From Rheinheimera hassiensis (GTDB lineage Bacteria > Pseudomonadota > Gammaproteobacteria > Enterobacterales > Alteromonadaceae): a stretch of 64,000 nucleotides of DNA. Location: assembly GCF_022436675.1 (NCBI RefSeq), contig NZ_JAKUJZ010000001.1, forward strand, positions 558,001 to 622,000, given 5' to 3'. Within the stretch, counting starts at the first letter, position 1. Every line of letters begins with the position of its first letter. The position numbers were made by a program, and so were the translations under genes. The notes below the pieces were generated by a model that did no database searches, was not told the origin of the DNA, and saw only the letters and a program-made list of their open reading frames with translations. Shown in pieces: positions 43,832 to 53,424 of this stretch.

Positions 43832-44499
43832 TAGTTTTTACCGGCTTTAAGCGCCGCTAAACGTTCTGCTACACGGTTCTTCCGTGCCAGCTCTTCCAAT
43901 TCAGCTAATTTACCGGCGTTACCCAAGCCAGTATCACGTCCGGCTATGCCAGAGGCTTTTTCCAGTACCCGGCCAAATGCATCACTGGCGCGCTCTGCTT
44001 TATCTGTAGCACTTGTGCTGGCGCGGGTGCCTGCTGTTGCAGCAGTGTTTTTTGCCGCCTGAGCTTGTACAAAAGCACTCAGCTCAGCCTTCATTTCGCG
44101 TTTTTTGGCCTGCAGCGCCTGAATAAAGCCTTCCAGCTCTTTCTCACGTGCGGCACAATCACTGATTGAAGCCTCCAACACCGGGATCCGTGCTTCAATA
44201 TCCATTTGCTCTGCTATACCCGCTTCTGCCAGATCATCGCGGCCATTAGCAACTGCAACTTCCAGATGTCCGGCTAAGGCTTCGTACCGGCTGTTTTCTT
44301 CCATCAGCTTTTTACTAGCCAGGTGCTTTTGTGCAACCTGTTGGCCAAGTTCTGTGCGGGTGTCAGCAATAGCGGTATCTAACTCGCGAATTGCCTGCTC
44401 CATTACCGCCTCTGGTGCGCTGGTTTCTACAGCGTCAACCAATGCATTAACACTACCGCTAACTAACCGGGCTACCCGGCGGGTAATACTCTCGCTCAT
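43831..44499 (-). CDS. PspA/IM30-family protein
   Basis: 222 aa, almost wholly coiled coil, starting ESITRRVARLVSGSVNALVD and including AVMEQAIRELDTAIADTRTE, which is the PspA/IM30 pattern. PspA proteins polymerise on damaged inner membranes. No pspBC regulators nearby. ATGA overlap with the upstream gene and TAATG overlap with the downstream one show a tightly coupled operon with the YqiJ and flotillin genes. Confidence 0.88.
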   Translation of the reverse strand: MSESITRRVARLVSGSVNALVDAVETSAPEAVMEQAIRELDTAIADTRTELGQQVAQKHLASKKLMEENSRYEALAGHLEVAVANGRDDLAEAGIAEQMDIEARIPVLEASISDCAAREKELEGFIQALQAKKREMKAELSAFVQAQAAKNTAATAGTRASTSATDKAERASDAFGRVLEKASGIAGRDTGLGNAGKLAELEELARKNRVAERLAALKAGKN

Positions 44500-45005
44500 G
44501 CCTGCTCTCCTTGTATTGCCATTCTGTGTTCATTTACTAACTTTACCAGTGCGAATAAACCTTGCTGTAATTCGCAGCTATCGCCACCTGACTGTGTAAC
44601 AGCTAGCGGTAACAATAACTCGTTCAAACGGTAAACTTTCTGCAGTACGCTGTGCTCTGTTTGCTGTAATTCACGTACATTCATTGTCGGGCAGCGGGCG
44701 GACATGGTCTGCAATGTTGCCAGTAAGTCAGGCAGAGCGTCCAGCACGCGGGATACTGGCTCAGCGTGTTGGTTCAATTGCTGCTGACGCACCAGCAACT
44801 GCCGTTTAATCTGTCCTAACCATTCCTGCATTTGTGCCAGATTCTGGCCGTAATCGGTATAACTGGCATGCCGGCGCCGGGTTTCAGCCAGCAGTGCCCG
44901 GAGTTTATCCGATGGTGTATGAGCACCATCATATTCCAACATACTGATAAACTCTGCGTCTTCAATGCTGATACGGGCACTAAAAGGCACCGTTTTGCTA
45001 CTCAT
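44496..45005 (-). CDS. Unknown helical protein with ribbon-helix-helix-like start, first gene of PspA/flotillin operon
   Basis: 169 aa, no family recognised. The N-terminus (VPFSARISIEDAEFISMLEY, TPSDKLRALLAETRRR) resembles a ribbon-helix-helix DNA-binding unit. The rest (about 50-165) is helical, Gln/Leu-rich. It overlaps the PspA-like gene by four bases. As first gene of the operon it could be a local regulator or a cytoplasmic partner of PspA; neither is shown. Confidence 0.75.
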   Translation of the reverse strand: MSSKTVPFSARISIEDAEFISMLEYDGAHTPSDKLRALLAETRRRHASYTDYGQNLAQMQEWLGQIKRQLLVRQQQLNQHAEPVSRVLDALPDLLATLQTMSARCPTMNVRELQQTEHSVLQKVYRLNELLLPLAVTQSGGDSCELQQGLFALVKLVNEHRMAIQGEQA

Positions 45006-45125
45006 TGTGCGCTCCTTGCCAGATAGTCGTTGTGTTCAACTAACACTCAGTGTATTCAAATGAATTCAAAAGTAAACAATTAAAACTTAATAATTGATAA
45101 AAAATTAACGGTGTTGCAGCAGATA

Positions 45126-45156
45126 TAAAAAAGCCAGAATAAATATTCTGGCTTTT
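45126..45156 (-). terminator. Intrinsic terminator of the chemoreceptor gene
   Basis: On the minus strand AGCCAGAATA-TT-TATTCTGGCT is followed by TTTTTT, 29 bases after the stop of the chemoreceptor gene. The same gap (45006-45184) also has to hold the promoter of the operon reading away from 45005 on the same strand. Confidence 0.88.
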
Positions 45157-45184
45157 GCTGGGGTAATTTAATTTAAAATAAATA

Positions 45185-46804
45185 CTACACCTTAAACTTA
45201 CTGACCAGCGTATTCAGCTCAATGGCCAGGCGCGACAGCTCAGATGCACTGGCGGTAGTTTGATTTGAACCTGCCGCCGTTTGTGCCGCTAAATCGCTGA
45301 TGGTTACTATGTTTCTGTCTATTTCGCGTGCTACTTTCGATTGCTCTTCTGCAGCCCCGGCGATCACATGGTTCTGGTCGCTGATCGCCATAATATTTTC
45401 TGCTATCAGCTCCAGCGCATCGGCAGCAGCTTTAGCAACATTTTGCGCATTATCCGCATTGCCGCTAATGAGCTGCATCGCGTTCACGGCTTCTTTGGCT
45501 GACGATTGCACCTGCTGAATCATCAGCTCAATTTCGCCGGTAGAGGTTTGAGTGCGATGCGCCAGGCTGCGTACTTCATCAGCCACCACAGCAAAACCGC
45601 GGCCAGCCTCACCGGCACGGGCCGCTTCTATCGCAGCATTAAGCGCCAGCAGGTTAGTTTGGTCGGCTACATTGCGAATAACTTCAAGCACCTGATTAAT
45701 AGATGATACTTTCTCGGCCAGGGTGTTAATAACAGTAGTGCTCTGGCGCACATCGGCATTCATTTTTTCAATCACGCTGCGGGTTTGTACCACTTTTTGT
45801 GTGCCGTCTTTAGCCAGATTAGCTGATAGTGCGGAGGCTTCAGAAGTTTTCAGAGCAGTGCCTGCCACTTCATCTACTGCTGAGCTCATCTCAGTAATAG
45901 CGGTAGCGGCTTGCTGAACTTCATCATTTTGTAGTTGCAGTGCTTTGGCTGATTCATCAGTAACGACATTCAGTTCCTCAGCAGCTGAAGCCAGCTGATT
46001 AGAAGAGCTGGCAATGTGACCAATCGCATCTCGCAGTTTTTCCTGCATTTGCATGAGCGCGGTTGCCAGTTGGGTAAGCTCGTCACTACCCTCGACCGTA
46101 ACCTGTTGGGTTAGATCGCCATCAGCAATATACTGTGCTGATACTACAGCCCGTGAAAGAGGCTGATTAATACTGCGGGAAATTAGCATAGCAATAGCCA
46201 ACGCAATCATAATTGCAATAACAATTAACACTATAACCGTCATCTGTGCCGAGCCATAAGTAGCTATAGATTCCAGCCGTGCATTAGCGGCTGCTTTCTG
46301 ATTAAGCTCTGACAGCTGGTTTAAAATGCTGGTCAGTTGATCAGCCAACGGGTTCATTTTGTCCAGCATATCTGTAGCCGCACCAACTTCTTCCTGCTTC
46401 AGCAGCGCCAGAGCCTGTTGTTGTAACGCGAAATATTGCGTTTTAACGCCGCTAAATGCCTCATACAACTTGCGCTCTTCTGGCATATAAACCGTTGCAG
46501 CGTAAGCTTGCTCTGACTTTTCAACTCCTTGCCTCAGCACTTCAAGACTATCAAACGTAGCACCCTCCTGCCTGATATCAATCGCCAGCAGTAGCCGCAA
46601 TGTCAGCGCCCGGCTTCGGGCAATATCAGCATCAACATCGCCTAAATAACTGACCGAAGGCAATAAATTTGTTTCTACCAAATTAGCCTGCTCACGCACT
46701 TTAGATAAGCTGTGTAAGCTAAACACACCTGTAATAGCCAATAGCAGTGCCAGTGTACCGAAAGCAGCTAACAGCCGCTTTTGAATCGAAATCGTTCTTA
46801 ACAT
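45185..46804 (-). CDS. Methyl-accepting chemotaxis protein
   Basis: 539 aa. Two membrane helices (about 13-32 and 190-212) flank a periplasmic four-helix-bundle sensor (4HB_MCP, about 35-185). A HAMP domain (about 212-265) and a long cytoplasmic signalling domain follow, with the conserved hairpin tip [20 protein letters not shown] and [19 protein letters not shown]. Total length is standard. No CheR-docking pentapeptide at the C-terminus (ends LVSKFKV). Ligand unknown; no chemotaxis genes nearby. Confidence 0.94.
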   Translation of the reverse strand: MLRTISIQKRLLAAFGTLALLLAITGVFSLHSLSKVREQANLVETNLLPSVSYLGDVDADIARSRALTLRLLLAIDIRQEGATFDSLEVLRQGVEKSEQAYAATVYMPEERKLYEAFSGVKTQYFALQQQALALLKQEEVGAATDMLDKMNPLADQLTSILNQLSELNQKAAANARLESIATYGSAQMTVIVLIVIAIMIALAIAMLISRSINQPLSRAVVSAQYIADGDLTQQVTVEGSDELTQLATALMQMQEKLRDAIGHIASSSNQLASAAEELNVVTDESAKALQLQNDEVQQAATAITEMSSAVDEVAGTALKTSEASALSANLAKDGTQKVVQTRSVIEKMNADVRQSTTVINTLAEKVSSINQVLEVIRNVADQTNLLALNAAIEAARAGEAGRGFAVVADEVRSLAHRTQTSTGEIELMIQQVQSSAKEAVNAMQLISGNADNAQNVAKAAADALELIAENIMAISDQNHVIAGAAEEQSKVAREIDRNIVTISDLAAQTAAGSNQTTASASELSRLAIELNTLVSKFKV

Positions 46805-46963
46805 CGGTTACCTCGTTCCCAAATAATGATTCACTGCCAATTAGGGTTTATAAGCCATCTACTCTTACCCAGCATACTTTTTTGCACTATTTTTTGCATT
46901 CCTAATAGCCTTAATACTGCACATAGTAGCAGCATATCAATAACAACAGCATAAAACGCATCA

Positions 46964-46990
46964 TAAAAAAAGGCCGCAGGTGCGGCCTTT
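46964..46990 (-). terminator. Intrinsic terminator of pckA
   Basis: On the minus strand GGCCGCA-CC-TGCGGCC is followed by seven T, just after the pckA stop. Confidence 0.92.
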
Positions 46991-47008
46991 TAAACAATAA
47001 CCTTAAAA

Positions 47009-48610
47009 TTAAAGCAGCGGGCCTGCGGCCACTAATGCTTTACCTTCTTCGTTATCGGTAAATTTAATAAAGTTATCAATAAAACGTGTGGCTAAGTCTT
47101 TGGCTTTTAGCTGCCATTCTGCCGCATTAGCGTAAGTGTTCCGCGGATCGAGAATAGATACATCATCCACCCCGTGCAGTGCGGTTGGCATTGCCAGATT
47201 AAAATACGGTAGTTGCACAAATTCCGCATTTTCAATGCTGCCATCTAAAATGGCATCAATAATGGCGCGGGTAGCTTTAATCGAAATGCGCTTACCGCTG
47301 CCATTCCAACCGGTATTCACCAAATAAGCTTCTGCGCCCGATGCCGCCATACGCTTGCCTAATACTTCGGCATACTTGGTTGGGTGCAAGCTTAAAAACG
47401 CCGCACCAAAACAGCTGGAGAAGGTGGGTGTTGGCTCAGTAATACCTCGCTCAGTACCGGCCAGCTTGGCAGTAAAGCCAGACAGGAAGTGGTACTTGGC
47501 CTGATCTTTAGTTAACTTAGATACCGGTGGTAATACACCAAAGGCATCAGCAGTTAAAAAAATCACTTTTTTCGCGTGGCCCGCTTTAGACACCGGTGTA
47601 ACGATATTATCGATATGATAAATCGGGTAAGACACGCGGGTATTTTCGGTTTTAGAGCCATCGTTAAAGTCAATTTCACCGTCAGTTAATACCGTTACGT
47701 TTTCCAGCAGCGCATCGCGGCGAATAGCGTTGTAGATATCCGGTTCGTTTTCTTTCGACAGGTTAATGGTTTTAGCATAACAACCACCTTCAAAATTAAA
47801 TACGCCATCGTCGTCCCAGCCGTGCTCGTCGTCGCCAATCAGCTGGCGCTTAGGATCGGTAGACAGGGTAGTTTTACCGGTGCCGGATAAACCAAAAAAT
47901 ACCGCAACATCGCCGTCTTTGCCCACGTTAGCTGAGCAGTGCATGGAGGCAATACCCTGCAGCGGTAAAAAGTAGTTCATCATGGAGAACATACCTTTTT
48001 TCATTTCGCCGCCGTACCAGGTACCACCAATCAGCTGAATGCGCTCAGTCAGGTTAAAGGCGACAAAATTTTCTGAGTTCAGGCCCTGTTGCTGCCAGTT
48101 AGGGTTAGTGCACTTAGCACCGTTCATCACAATGAAATCTGGCTTGTAAGTTTTCAGCTCGGCATCCGTTGGGCGGATAAACATGTTTTTAACGAAATGC
48201 GCCTGCCAGGCCACTTCGGTAATAAAACGCACCGCTAAGCGGGTGTCGCTGTTGGCGCCACAGAAAGTATCTACGACAAACAACCGCTTACCCGAAAGCT
48301 GTGTTGTTACCAGCATTTTCAGATCAGCCCATACTGCAGGTGTAATGGCTTTGTTGTCGTTTTTACCTTGATCAGACCACCACACAGTGTCGCGCGTAGT
48401 GTCGTCGCGTACTATGTATTTGTCTTTTGGCGAGCGGCCAGTAAAGATACCGGTATCGACTGAAACCGCGCCCAGTTTGGTCAGTTTGCCTTGTTCATAG
48501 CCTTGTAAATCACTGCGGGTTTCTTCCGCAAATAGCTGATCATACGAAGGGTTATAAACGATTTCCGTGACATCTGTGATGCCGTATTGGCCCAGATCCA
48601 GATCGGACAT
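47009..48610 (-). CDS. pckA: Phosphoenolpyruvate carboxykinase (ATP)
   Basis: Converts oxaloacetate plus ATP to phosphoenolpyruvate, the entry to gluconeogenesis. 533 aa (E. coli 540). It starts [20 protein letters not shown], has [13 protein letters not shown], the kinase P-loop [11 protein letters not shown] with [20 protein letters not shown], and [20 protein letters not shown]. The ATG at 48610 has TAGGAG seven bases before it; a longer reading of 24 residues upstream is unlike the family. It is a single-gene unit with its own terminator. Location near nudE-yrfG-hslRO matches other gammaproteobacteria. Confidence 0.97.
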   Translation of the reverse strand: MSDLDLGQYGITDVTEIVYNPSYDQLFAEETRSDLQGYEQGKLTKLGAVSVDTGIFTGRSPKDKYIVRDDTTRDTVWWSDQGKNDNKAITPAVWADLKMLVTTQLSGKRLFVVDTFCGANSDTRLAVRFITEVAWQAHFVKNMFIRPTDAELKTYKPDFIVMNGAKCTNPNWQQQGLNSENFVAFNLTERIQLIGGTWYGGEMKKGMFSMMNYFLPLQGIASMHCSANVGKDGDVAVFFGLSGTGKTTLSTDPKRQLIGDDEHGWDDDGVFNFEGGCYAKTINLSKENEPDIYNAIRRDALLENVTVLTDGEIDFNDGSKTENTRVSYPIYHIDNIVTPVSKAGHAKKVIFLTADAFGVLPPVSKLTKDQAKYHFLSGFTAKLAGTERGITEPTPTFSSCFGAAFLSLHPTKYAEVLGKRMAASGAEAYLVNTGWNGSGKRISIKATRAIIDAILDGSIENAEFVQLPYFNLAMPTALHGVDDVSILDPRNTYANAAEWQLKAKDLATRFIDNFIKFTDNEEGKALVAAGPLL

Positions 48611-48862
48611 GATGTAACTCCTAAGGGTACTGTAGGTAAGGGTGCAGTCTCTGGCGGACTTAATTTTCGGTATTTTTGTCACAATATGCTGTTTTTCTGT
48701 GCAAAAACCCGGCTACATAATAGCGTTTTGCCAGAATAAAAGATAGCCGGAAAATGCGCTGATTTGGCTAAAAGCCTTACCAGATATGGAGTTGCCAAAC
48801 TGCCAGCGGTAAGATAATAGTAATGAAAAACACTTCGTAACCCACACTGAAAGCTTTCAGTA

Positions 48863-49693
48863 TCAAGCGGTAAGGCTACGTTCGGTAGGTCGGGATTTAA
48901 TTAATTTTGGCCACGGAATACTGGCTTGCCCCATTACCATAAAGTCAGGGTTTGCCAGGGTATCGCGCTGGTTGTAGCTTAGCGGGGTAAATTCGCTGTC
49001 GAGAATTTTACCGCCGGCTTCTTCAACAATAACATGTACTGCGCCGGTGTCCCACTCGCCGGTAGGGCCCAGACGCATATAACAATCGGCTTTGCCTTCT
49101 GCGACCAGGCAGCTTTTTAGCGAACAACTGCCAAGGGCAATATATTCCACATCGTGCTGGCTTTGCAGTAAATCGACAATAGGCTGCAGCGGCTGGCGCC
49201 GGCTAACAGCAATTTTCAGCGTTTGCCCGGCCTGGTGCTGGTTAACCCGCATACGATTAATCAGGTTACGCCGCTGTTTAAAAGCGCCATTACCTCGGCT
49301 GGCGTAGTACATAACCTCTTCTTTAGGCCAGTAAATCACCCCAAGCGCGGGCCAGCCATGTTCCACCAGCGCAATGCTGACAGCAAAATCACCGCTTTTG
49401 GCAACAAATTCCTGGGTACCATCCATAGGATCGATCAGCCAGTAACGTGGCCAGTGCTGGCGCTGTGCCAGCGGAATAAGATGAGATTCTTCTGAAATAA
49501 TCGGGATATCGGGTGTCAGCTCAGACAAACGATTAATAATAATCCGGTTGGCGGCCAGATCGGCCGAGGTTACCGGGCTTAAATCGGCTTTTTGCTGCTG
49601 CTGAAAATCACCGCTTTGGTATAGCTGCCATAGCTCTGCTCCGGCCTCTCTGGCCGCAGATTTAACAGGGTCAAGCAGTTTGCTTAAAAACAT
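48863..49693 (-). CDS. cysQ: 3'(2'),5'-bisphosphate nucleotidase CysQ
   Basis: 276 aa inositol-monophosphatase-fold enzyme that removes phosphate from PAP/PAPS. The metal-binding motif WLIDPMDGTQEFVAKSGDFA is intact (E. coli has DPLDGTKEF), with IISEESH before it and GEWDTGAVHVIVEEAGG after. About 30 residues longer than E. coli CysQ, mostly at the C-terminus. It overlaps nudE by 23 bases and is translated from the same message. Confidence 0.92.
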   Translation of the reverse strand: MFLSKLLDPVKSAAREAGAELWQLYQSGDFQQQQKADLSPVTSADLAANRIIINRLSELTPDIPIISEESHLIPLAQRQHWPRYWLIDPMDGTQEFVAKSGDFAVSIALVEHGWPALGVIYWPKEEVMYYASRGNGAFKQRRNLINRMRVNQHQAGQTLKIAVSRRQPLQPIVDLLQSQHDVEYIALGSCSLKSCLVAEGKADCYMRLGPTGEWDTGAVHVIVEEAGGKILDSEFTPLSYNQRDTLANPDFMVMGQASIPWPKLIKSRPTERSLTA

Positions 49694-50270
49694 CCGGGTT
49701 CGCTTCCAAATATTGCTGCGCTAATAACAGAGCGGCGACACTTCTGGCTTCAGTAAAATCGGCCTGCTGTAACAGAGCTACGCTGTTTTGCCGTGCCCAC
49801 GGCACCAGCTCAAGTGGCTCGGGCTCATCACCTTCAAGGCTTTCTGCATATAAATCAAAGGCCAGAACTATATGCATTGTAGCATTAAAATAGCCCGGGG
49901 CTAAGGCCAGCGACTTCAGCTGAACAAAACGTTGCGCCCCAAAACCAATTTCTTCTTTTAGCTCACGGTTCGCGGCGGTAATCACATCTTCGCCCGGATC
50001 AATTAAGCCTTTTGGAAATCCCAATTGGTAATCGTGGGTGCCGGCGCAATATTCGCGGATCAGATACAAATGTTCCGCATCCGGGCAGGCAATAATCATT
50101 ACCGCACCGCGGCCGCCGCCACGCATACGCTCATAGGTGCGCTGCTCACCGTTACTAAACAAGAGCTCCAGCTGTTCAATTTTAAATAAGCGGCTTTGTG
50201 CAACGATATCTGCACTTAAAATTTCAGGCTTTTGTTTGCTGCTGTGTTTGTCGTCCTGCCGCTGCGCCAT
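49671..50270 (-). CDS. nudE: ADP compounds hydrolase NudE
   Basis: 199 aa Nudix hydrolase of ADP-ribose, NADH and diadenosine polyphosphates. The Nudix box is clear: GEDVITAANRELKEEIGFGA, preceded by LGFPKGLIDP. The start MAQRQDDKHSSKQKPEILSA is chosen because AGAGGTGG lies just before it; an upstream start eight codons earlier has none. It overlaps cysQ downstream and is divergent from yrfG. Confidence 0.93.
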   Translation of the reverse strand: MAQRQDDKHSSKQKPEILSADIVAQSRLFKIEQLELLFSNGEQRTYERMRGGGRGAVMIIACPDAEHLYLIREYCAGTHDYQLGFPKGLIDPGEDVITAANRELKEEIGFGAQRFVQLKSLALAPGYFNATMHIVLAFDLYAESLEGDEPEPLELVPWARQNSVALLQQADFTEARSVAALLLAQQYLEANPDVFKQTA

Positions 50271-50329
50271 GCTGCCACCTCTGGTACAATCCAATACTGC
50301 TACTATAAAACGATTAACAGGAAAAACCT

Positions 50330-51001
50330 ATGCTGAACTGGGCTGAAATTGATACTGTGCTGCTGGATATGGACGGTACTTTGCTGGATCTGCACTTCGA
50401 TAATTACTTCTGGCTGCAACATTTGCCCAAGCGCTGGGCCGAGATTAGCGGCATCAGCATTGCAGATGCAGAAGCACAATTAAAAGCCGAGTACGCTGAA
50501 CTGACCGGTAAACTGGAATGGTATTGTCTGGATTACTGGGGTAAGCGCCTGCAACTGCCGATTAACGAGCTAAAGCGCGAAGTAATGCATAAAATTGCTA
50601 TGCGTGCCGATGTGCCAGAGTTTCTTACCGCGTTAAAACAAAGTGGCCGCCAGATAGCGCTCGTTACTAATGCCCATCCGGATAGTTTATCGCTTAAAAT
50701 TGAGCGTACCGAACTGGCCAGTTATATAGATACGCTGATCTCTACCCATGAATTTGGTGTCACCAAAGAAAACTGGGCACTGTGGCAAAAGCTGCAACAA
50801 CGGCTCGGTTTTAACCCGCAGCGTACCTTATTTGTTGACGATAGCCTGCCAATTTTAACAGCCGCACAGAATTTTGGTATTAAGCATTTGCTGGCAGTAG
50901 CCAACCCGGACAGCCAGCAATTAAGCCGGCAAATTACCGAGTTTCCGGCCATTACCGATTACACCGTGCTGCTGGATGATATCCGAAACTATCGCAGTTA
51001 G
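50330..51001 (+). CDS. yrfG: GMP/IMP nucleotidase YrfG
   Basis: 223 aa HAD-superfamily phosphatase, like E. coli YrfG (222 aa). Motif I DMDGTLLDL with the nucleophilic Asp, YFWLQHLPKRWAEISGIS, motif II ALVTNAHPDS and motif IV FVDDSLPIL are present. Removes phosphate from GMP and IMP. A plain GGAAAAACCT precedes the ATG. It ends 16 bases from the convergent gspN. Confidence 0.94.
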   Translation: MLNWAEIDTVLLDMDGTLLDLHFDNYFWLQHLPKRWAEISGISIADAEAQLKAEYAELTGKLEWYCLDYWGKRLQLPINELKREVMHKIAMRADVPEFLTALKQSGRQIALVTNAHPDSLSLKIERTELASYIDTLISTHEFGVTKENWALWQKLQQRLGFNPQRTLFVDDSLPILTAAQNFGIKHLLAVANPDSQQLSRQITEFPAITDYTVLLDDIRNYRS

Positions 51002-51017
51002 CCGTTAAGCTTAGGGC

Positions 51018-51761
51018 TTAAAAGCTAATACGGTAGCGCCCCTGGGGATCCGGCTTGCCGAGGAATTGCATCGCCTGATGCACTTCTTCGGGCATATCGG
51101 CCTCGGGTTTTAGCGTACCGTTTACCAGTAACTGCTCGGCATTAATTACCGCTTTAATATCCAGCCCCAGCCGGTTAGCGCCGTCGGTTGTCAGCACTAC
51201 AGTACCGTCAGCACAGCTTAATTCACCAAACAGGCTTTGCAGCTCAAGCCAGGTGCCGGTTGGTGTTTGTAAGCGGGCATCCTGCCAGCTGGCATGGCCG
51301 TTTAATACCTTACACCAGGGCTGGCCCTGGCTAAACTCTGCTACATCCAGCACCAGTTCACCACTGGCATCTACCGGTAATGGCAAGGGTAACATTGGCA
51401 ATAACTGTACGACAGGCAGCTTTAATAAACTATTTTGCAGCGCGCCACCGTCAAAACCGTAACTGGCTGTCGCTTTTACATAAGGCTGGGCCGGGTTTTG
51501 CGCGCTGCCACTTTGCAGCTCAAACTGCAGTTTGCCGGTAAATAACCGCCAGGGACTTAAAGACCATTGCAGGTTGTCAAACTGTAGCTGCTGATAACGT
51601 AAACCGGCTACTTCGCCCTGCCATAAGGTGCCCGACACTGTGCCCAGCTGCAGTTGTGCTGGCATTGGCGCCAGTTTTAACCACCAGCTGGCCGGCGTTA
51701 ACAGCAAGGTAAACACTAAATAGCAGGTTACACCAATAACAATAAGTTTGGTTTTTGACAT
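51018..51761 (-). CDS. gspN: Type II secretion system protein N
   Basis: 247 aa with one N-terminal membrane helix (about 5-25) and a beta-rich periplasmic domain. LGTVSGTLWQGEVAGLRYQQ and LQWSLSPWRLFTGKLQFELQ match GspN. It is the last gene of the gspC-N operon, nine bases after gspM. GspN is accessory and absent from some systems; its presence makes this a complete Aeromonas/Vibrio-like set. Confidence 0.9.
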   Translation of the reverse strand: MSKTKLIVIGVTCYLVFTLLLTPASWWLKLAPMPAQLQLGTVSGTLWQGEVAGLRYQQLQFDNLQWSLSPWRLFTGKLQFELQSGSAQNPAQPYVKATASYGFDGGALQNSLLKLPVVQLLPMLPLPLPVDASGELVLDVAEFSQGQPWCKVLNGHASWQDARLQTPTGTWLELQSLFGELSCADGTVVLTTDGANRLGLDIKAVINAEQLLVNGTLKPEADMPEEVHQAMQFLGKPDPQGRYRISF

Positions 51762-51769
51762 AGCTTTAC

Positions 51770-52240
51770 TTACTCCACTACCATACGCCGCACCCGCACT
51801 ATGCCGGGTGTTTCAGCAGTGGCTACGTCTAAATTTACCAGTTTCACACCATGCTGATACTGCAGCGCATGCAGCCAACTTAACAGTTTGTCGAAACTGA
51901 CATCCTCCAGCACCAGTGTGAGCTGCTCGTTTTGCGGCTGCATCCGGCTGACACTGATACCGCTGCTGCGCGCACTGTTACTGATAATTTGTGCCAGGCT
52001 GCCGCCACTACGCGCAGTAGTAACAGAGGCTGCTTTTAACTGCGGCAGTAATTGCTGCAACTGGCTAAGCTGGCGCTGGGCGCTTTGCACCTTTTGTTGC
52101 TGTATATCACGGGCCTGATGCAGCGGTTGCCACAGCATCCAGTAAAACAAACCCAATACCACTACTACTGCTGCACCGGCAACCAGCCGCTGTTCGCGTA
52201 GTTGTAGCCCTGTCCACCAGGTTAAAAACTGCTGCTTCAT
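51770..52240 (-). CDS. gspM: Type II secretion system protein M
   Basis: 156 aa inner-membrane platform protein: short cytoplasmic start (LRLREQ-like LQLREQRLVAGAAVVVVLG), one helix (about 20-38), periplasmic coiled coil (QQQKVQSAQRQLSQLQQLLP) and a C-terminal ferredoxin-like domain. Binds GspL. Overlaps gspL by four bases. Confidence 0.92.
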   Translation of the reverse strand: MKQQFLTWWTGLQLREQRLVAGAAVVVVLGLFYWMLWQPLHQARDIQQQKVQSAQRQLSQLQQLLPQLKAASVTTARSGGSLAQIISNSARSSGISVSRMQPQNEQLTLVLEDVSFDKLLSWLHALQYQHGVKLVNLDVATAETPGIVRVRRMVVE

Positions 52241-53424
52241 ACTTTGCCCCGCACCGCGACACTGCCTTGCACCTTGCCGCCATCGTTACTTAATGCGCCC
52301 TGTTCAACAATAAAGCCAGCCTGCTCCAGTGCGGTTTTTAAGCGCTCAAAACTCTGAAAGCCTTCGCCTTTGGCCTGAAAGCGCAACTCGGCGCGTTTAC
52401 CATCAAAGCGCAGGTTTTCCAGGCTGATATCCGGCACTTTTGCCAGTTGCTGCTGCAGGCTGTCCAGCAAGGCCAGAAAGCTCTGCTCATTGCTACCGCC
52501 TACCGCGGCAAGCTTTTGCTGCAGTTGCAGGTTAAGGTTAACCACGCGCTCATTCGGAAAAGCCTGCTGATATACGCTAAGGCTTTGTTGTTGCAGTGCG
52601 GCGCTTTGCCGTCCTAACTGCCAATTATTTAAGCCCAGTTGCAGCACATAGAGTGTTAAACAGGCACCGGCCAAAATGGCGCTATTGCGCCACAGCTGCA
52701 AGTGACGGTTTACCTGACGCTTGGGTTTATATTCGCCTTGTAGCAACGTAAAGCTATTCTGGTTTAGCTGGCTGGCCAGTAATGCTAAAGGCAACTCCGG
52801 CTCTGCCAGCTGATGCGGCTGCATCAGCTCTGCTGGCCAGGGGCTGTAACTGGTTAACATCGGCAAAGCGGCCAGTTGCAGGTAATCTGCCCACCAGGGT
52901 GCATCAATAGCCGCTACCTGCCAGCTGCTTTGTTTTAACAACCACTGCTCATGTAACTGAATACAGGCGGGTAGCTGCTGCTCTGGCAGCAACAGGGCGT
53001 CGGGTAACATGCGGCTAACGCTAAAACCGGCACTTTGCAGTGCGCTCAGCCAATGCTCCAACCGCTCGTGCTGACACACCGCTACTTGCTGGCTGTACTG
53101 GCCGTCGTGATGCACTACATCACCCAACGCCAGAAACAGCTGCTCAATATCTTCGGCCTGGTCTTCTTCCAGCATATAAGGTAATGCCTGCAGCAGTTGC
53201 CGGTTAGGCTTGCCCGGCAGGGTTACCTGCTTTAACACCACATCGGATGCGGGTACCAATGCCACCACCGGCCGGTTACCTAGCCGTACTGCCAGTTCCG
53301 GCAATTGTTCAGTGCCGGTAAGTTCGCCGCTGGCGATCACTTCCTGGTTATGGCTGGCCCACACCAGCCAACTGATACTTTGTTCTGCCCGGCTACCTAG
53401 CCGGATCACCAACTGTTCACTCAC
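52237..53424 (-). CDS. gspL: Type II secretion system protein L
   Basis: 395 aa. The N-terminal cytoplasmic actin-like domain (about 1-240) docks the ATPase GspE; LLQALPYMLEEDQAEDIEQL is the characteristic segment. One membrane helix (about 250-270) and a periplasmic ferredoxin-like domain that pairs with GspM follow. ATGA overlaps on both sides. Confidence 0.92.
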   Translation of the reverse strand: MSEQLVIRLGSRAEQSISWLVWASHNQEVIASGELTGTEQLPELAVRLGNRPVVALVPASDVVLKQVTLPGKPNRQLLQALPYMLEEDQAEDIEQLFLALGDVVHHDGQYSQQVAVCQHERLEHWLSALQSAGFSVSRMLPDALLLPEQQLPACIQLHEQWLLKQSSWQVAAIDAPWWADYLQLAALPMLTSYSPWPAELMQPHQLAEPELPLALLASQLNQNSFTLLQGEYKPKRQVNRHLQLWRNSAILAGACLTLYVLQLGLNNWQLGRQSAALQQQSLSVYQQAFPNERVVNLNLQLQQKLAAVGGSNEQSFLALLDSLQQQLAKVPDISLENLRFDGKRAELRFQAKGEGFQSFERLKTALEQAGFIVEQGALSNDGGKVQGSVAVRGKV

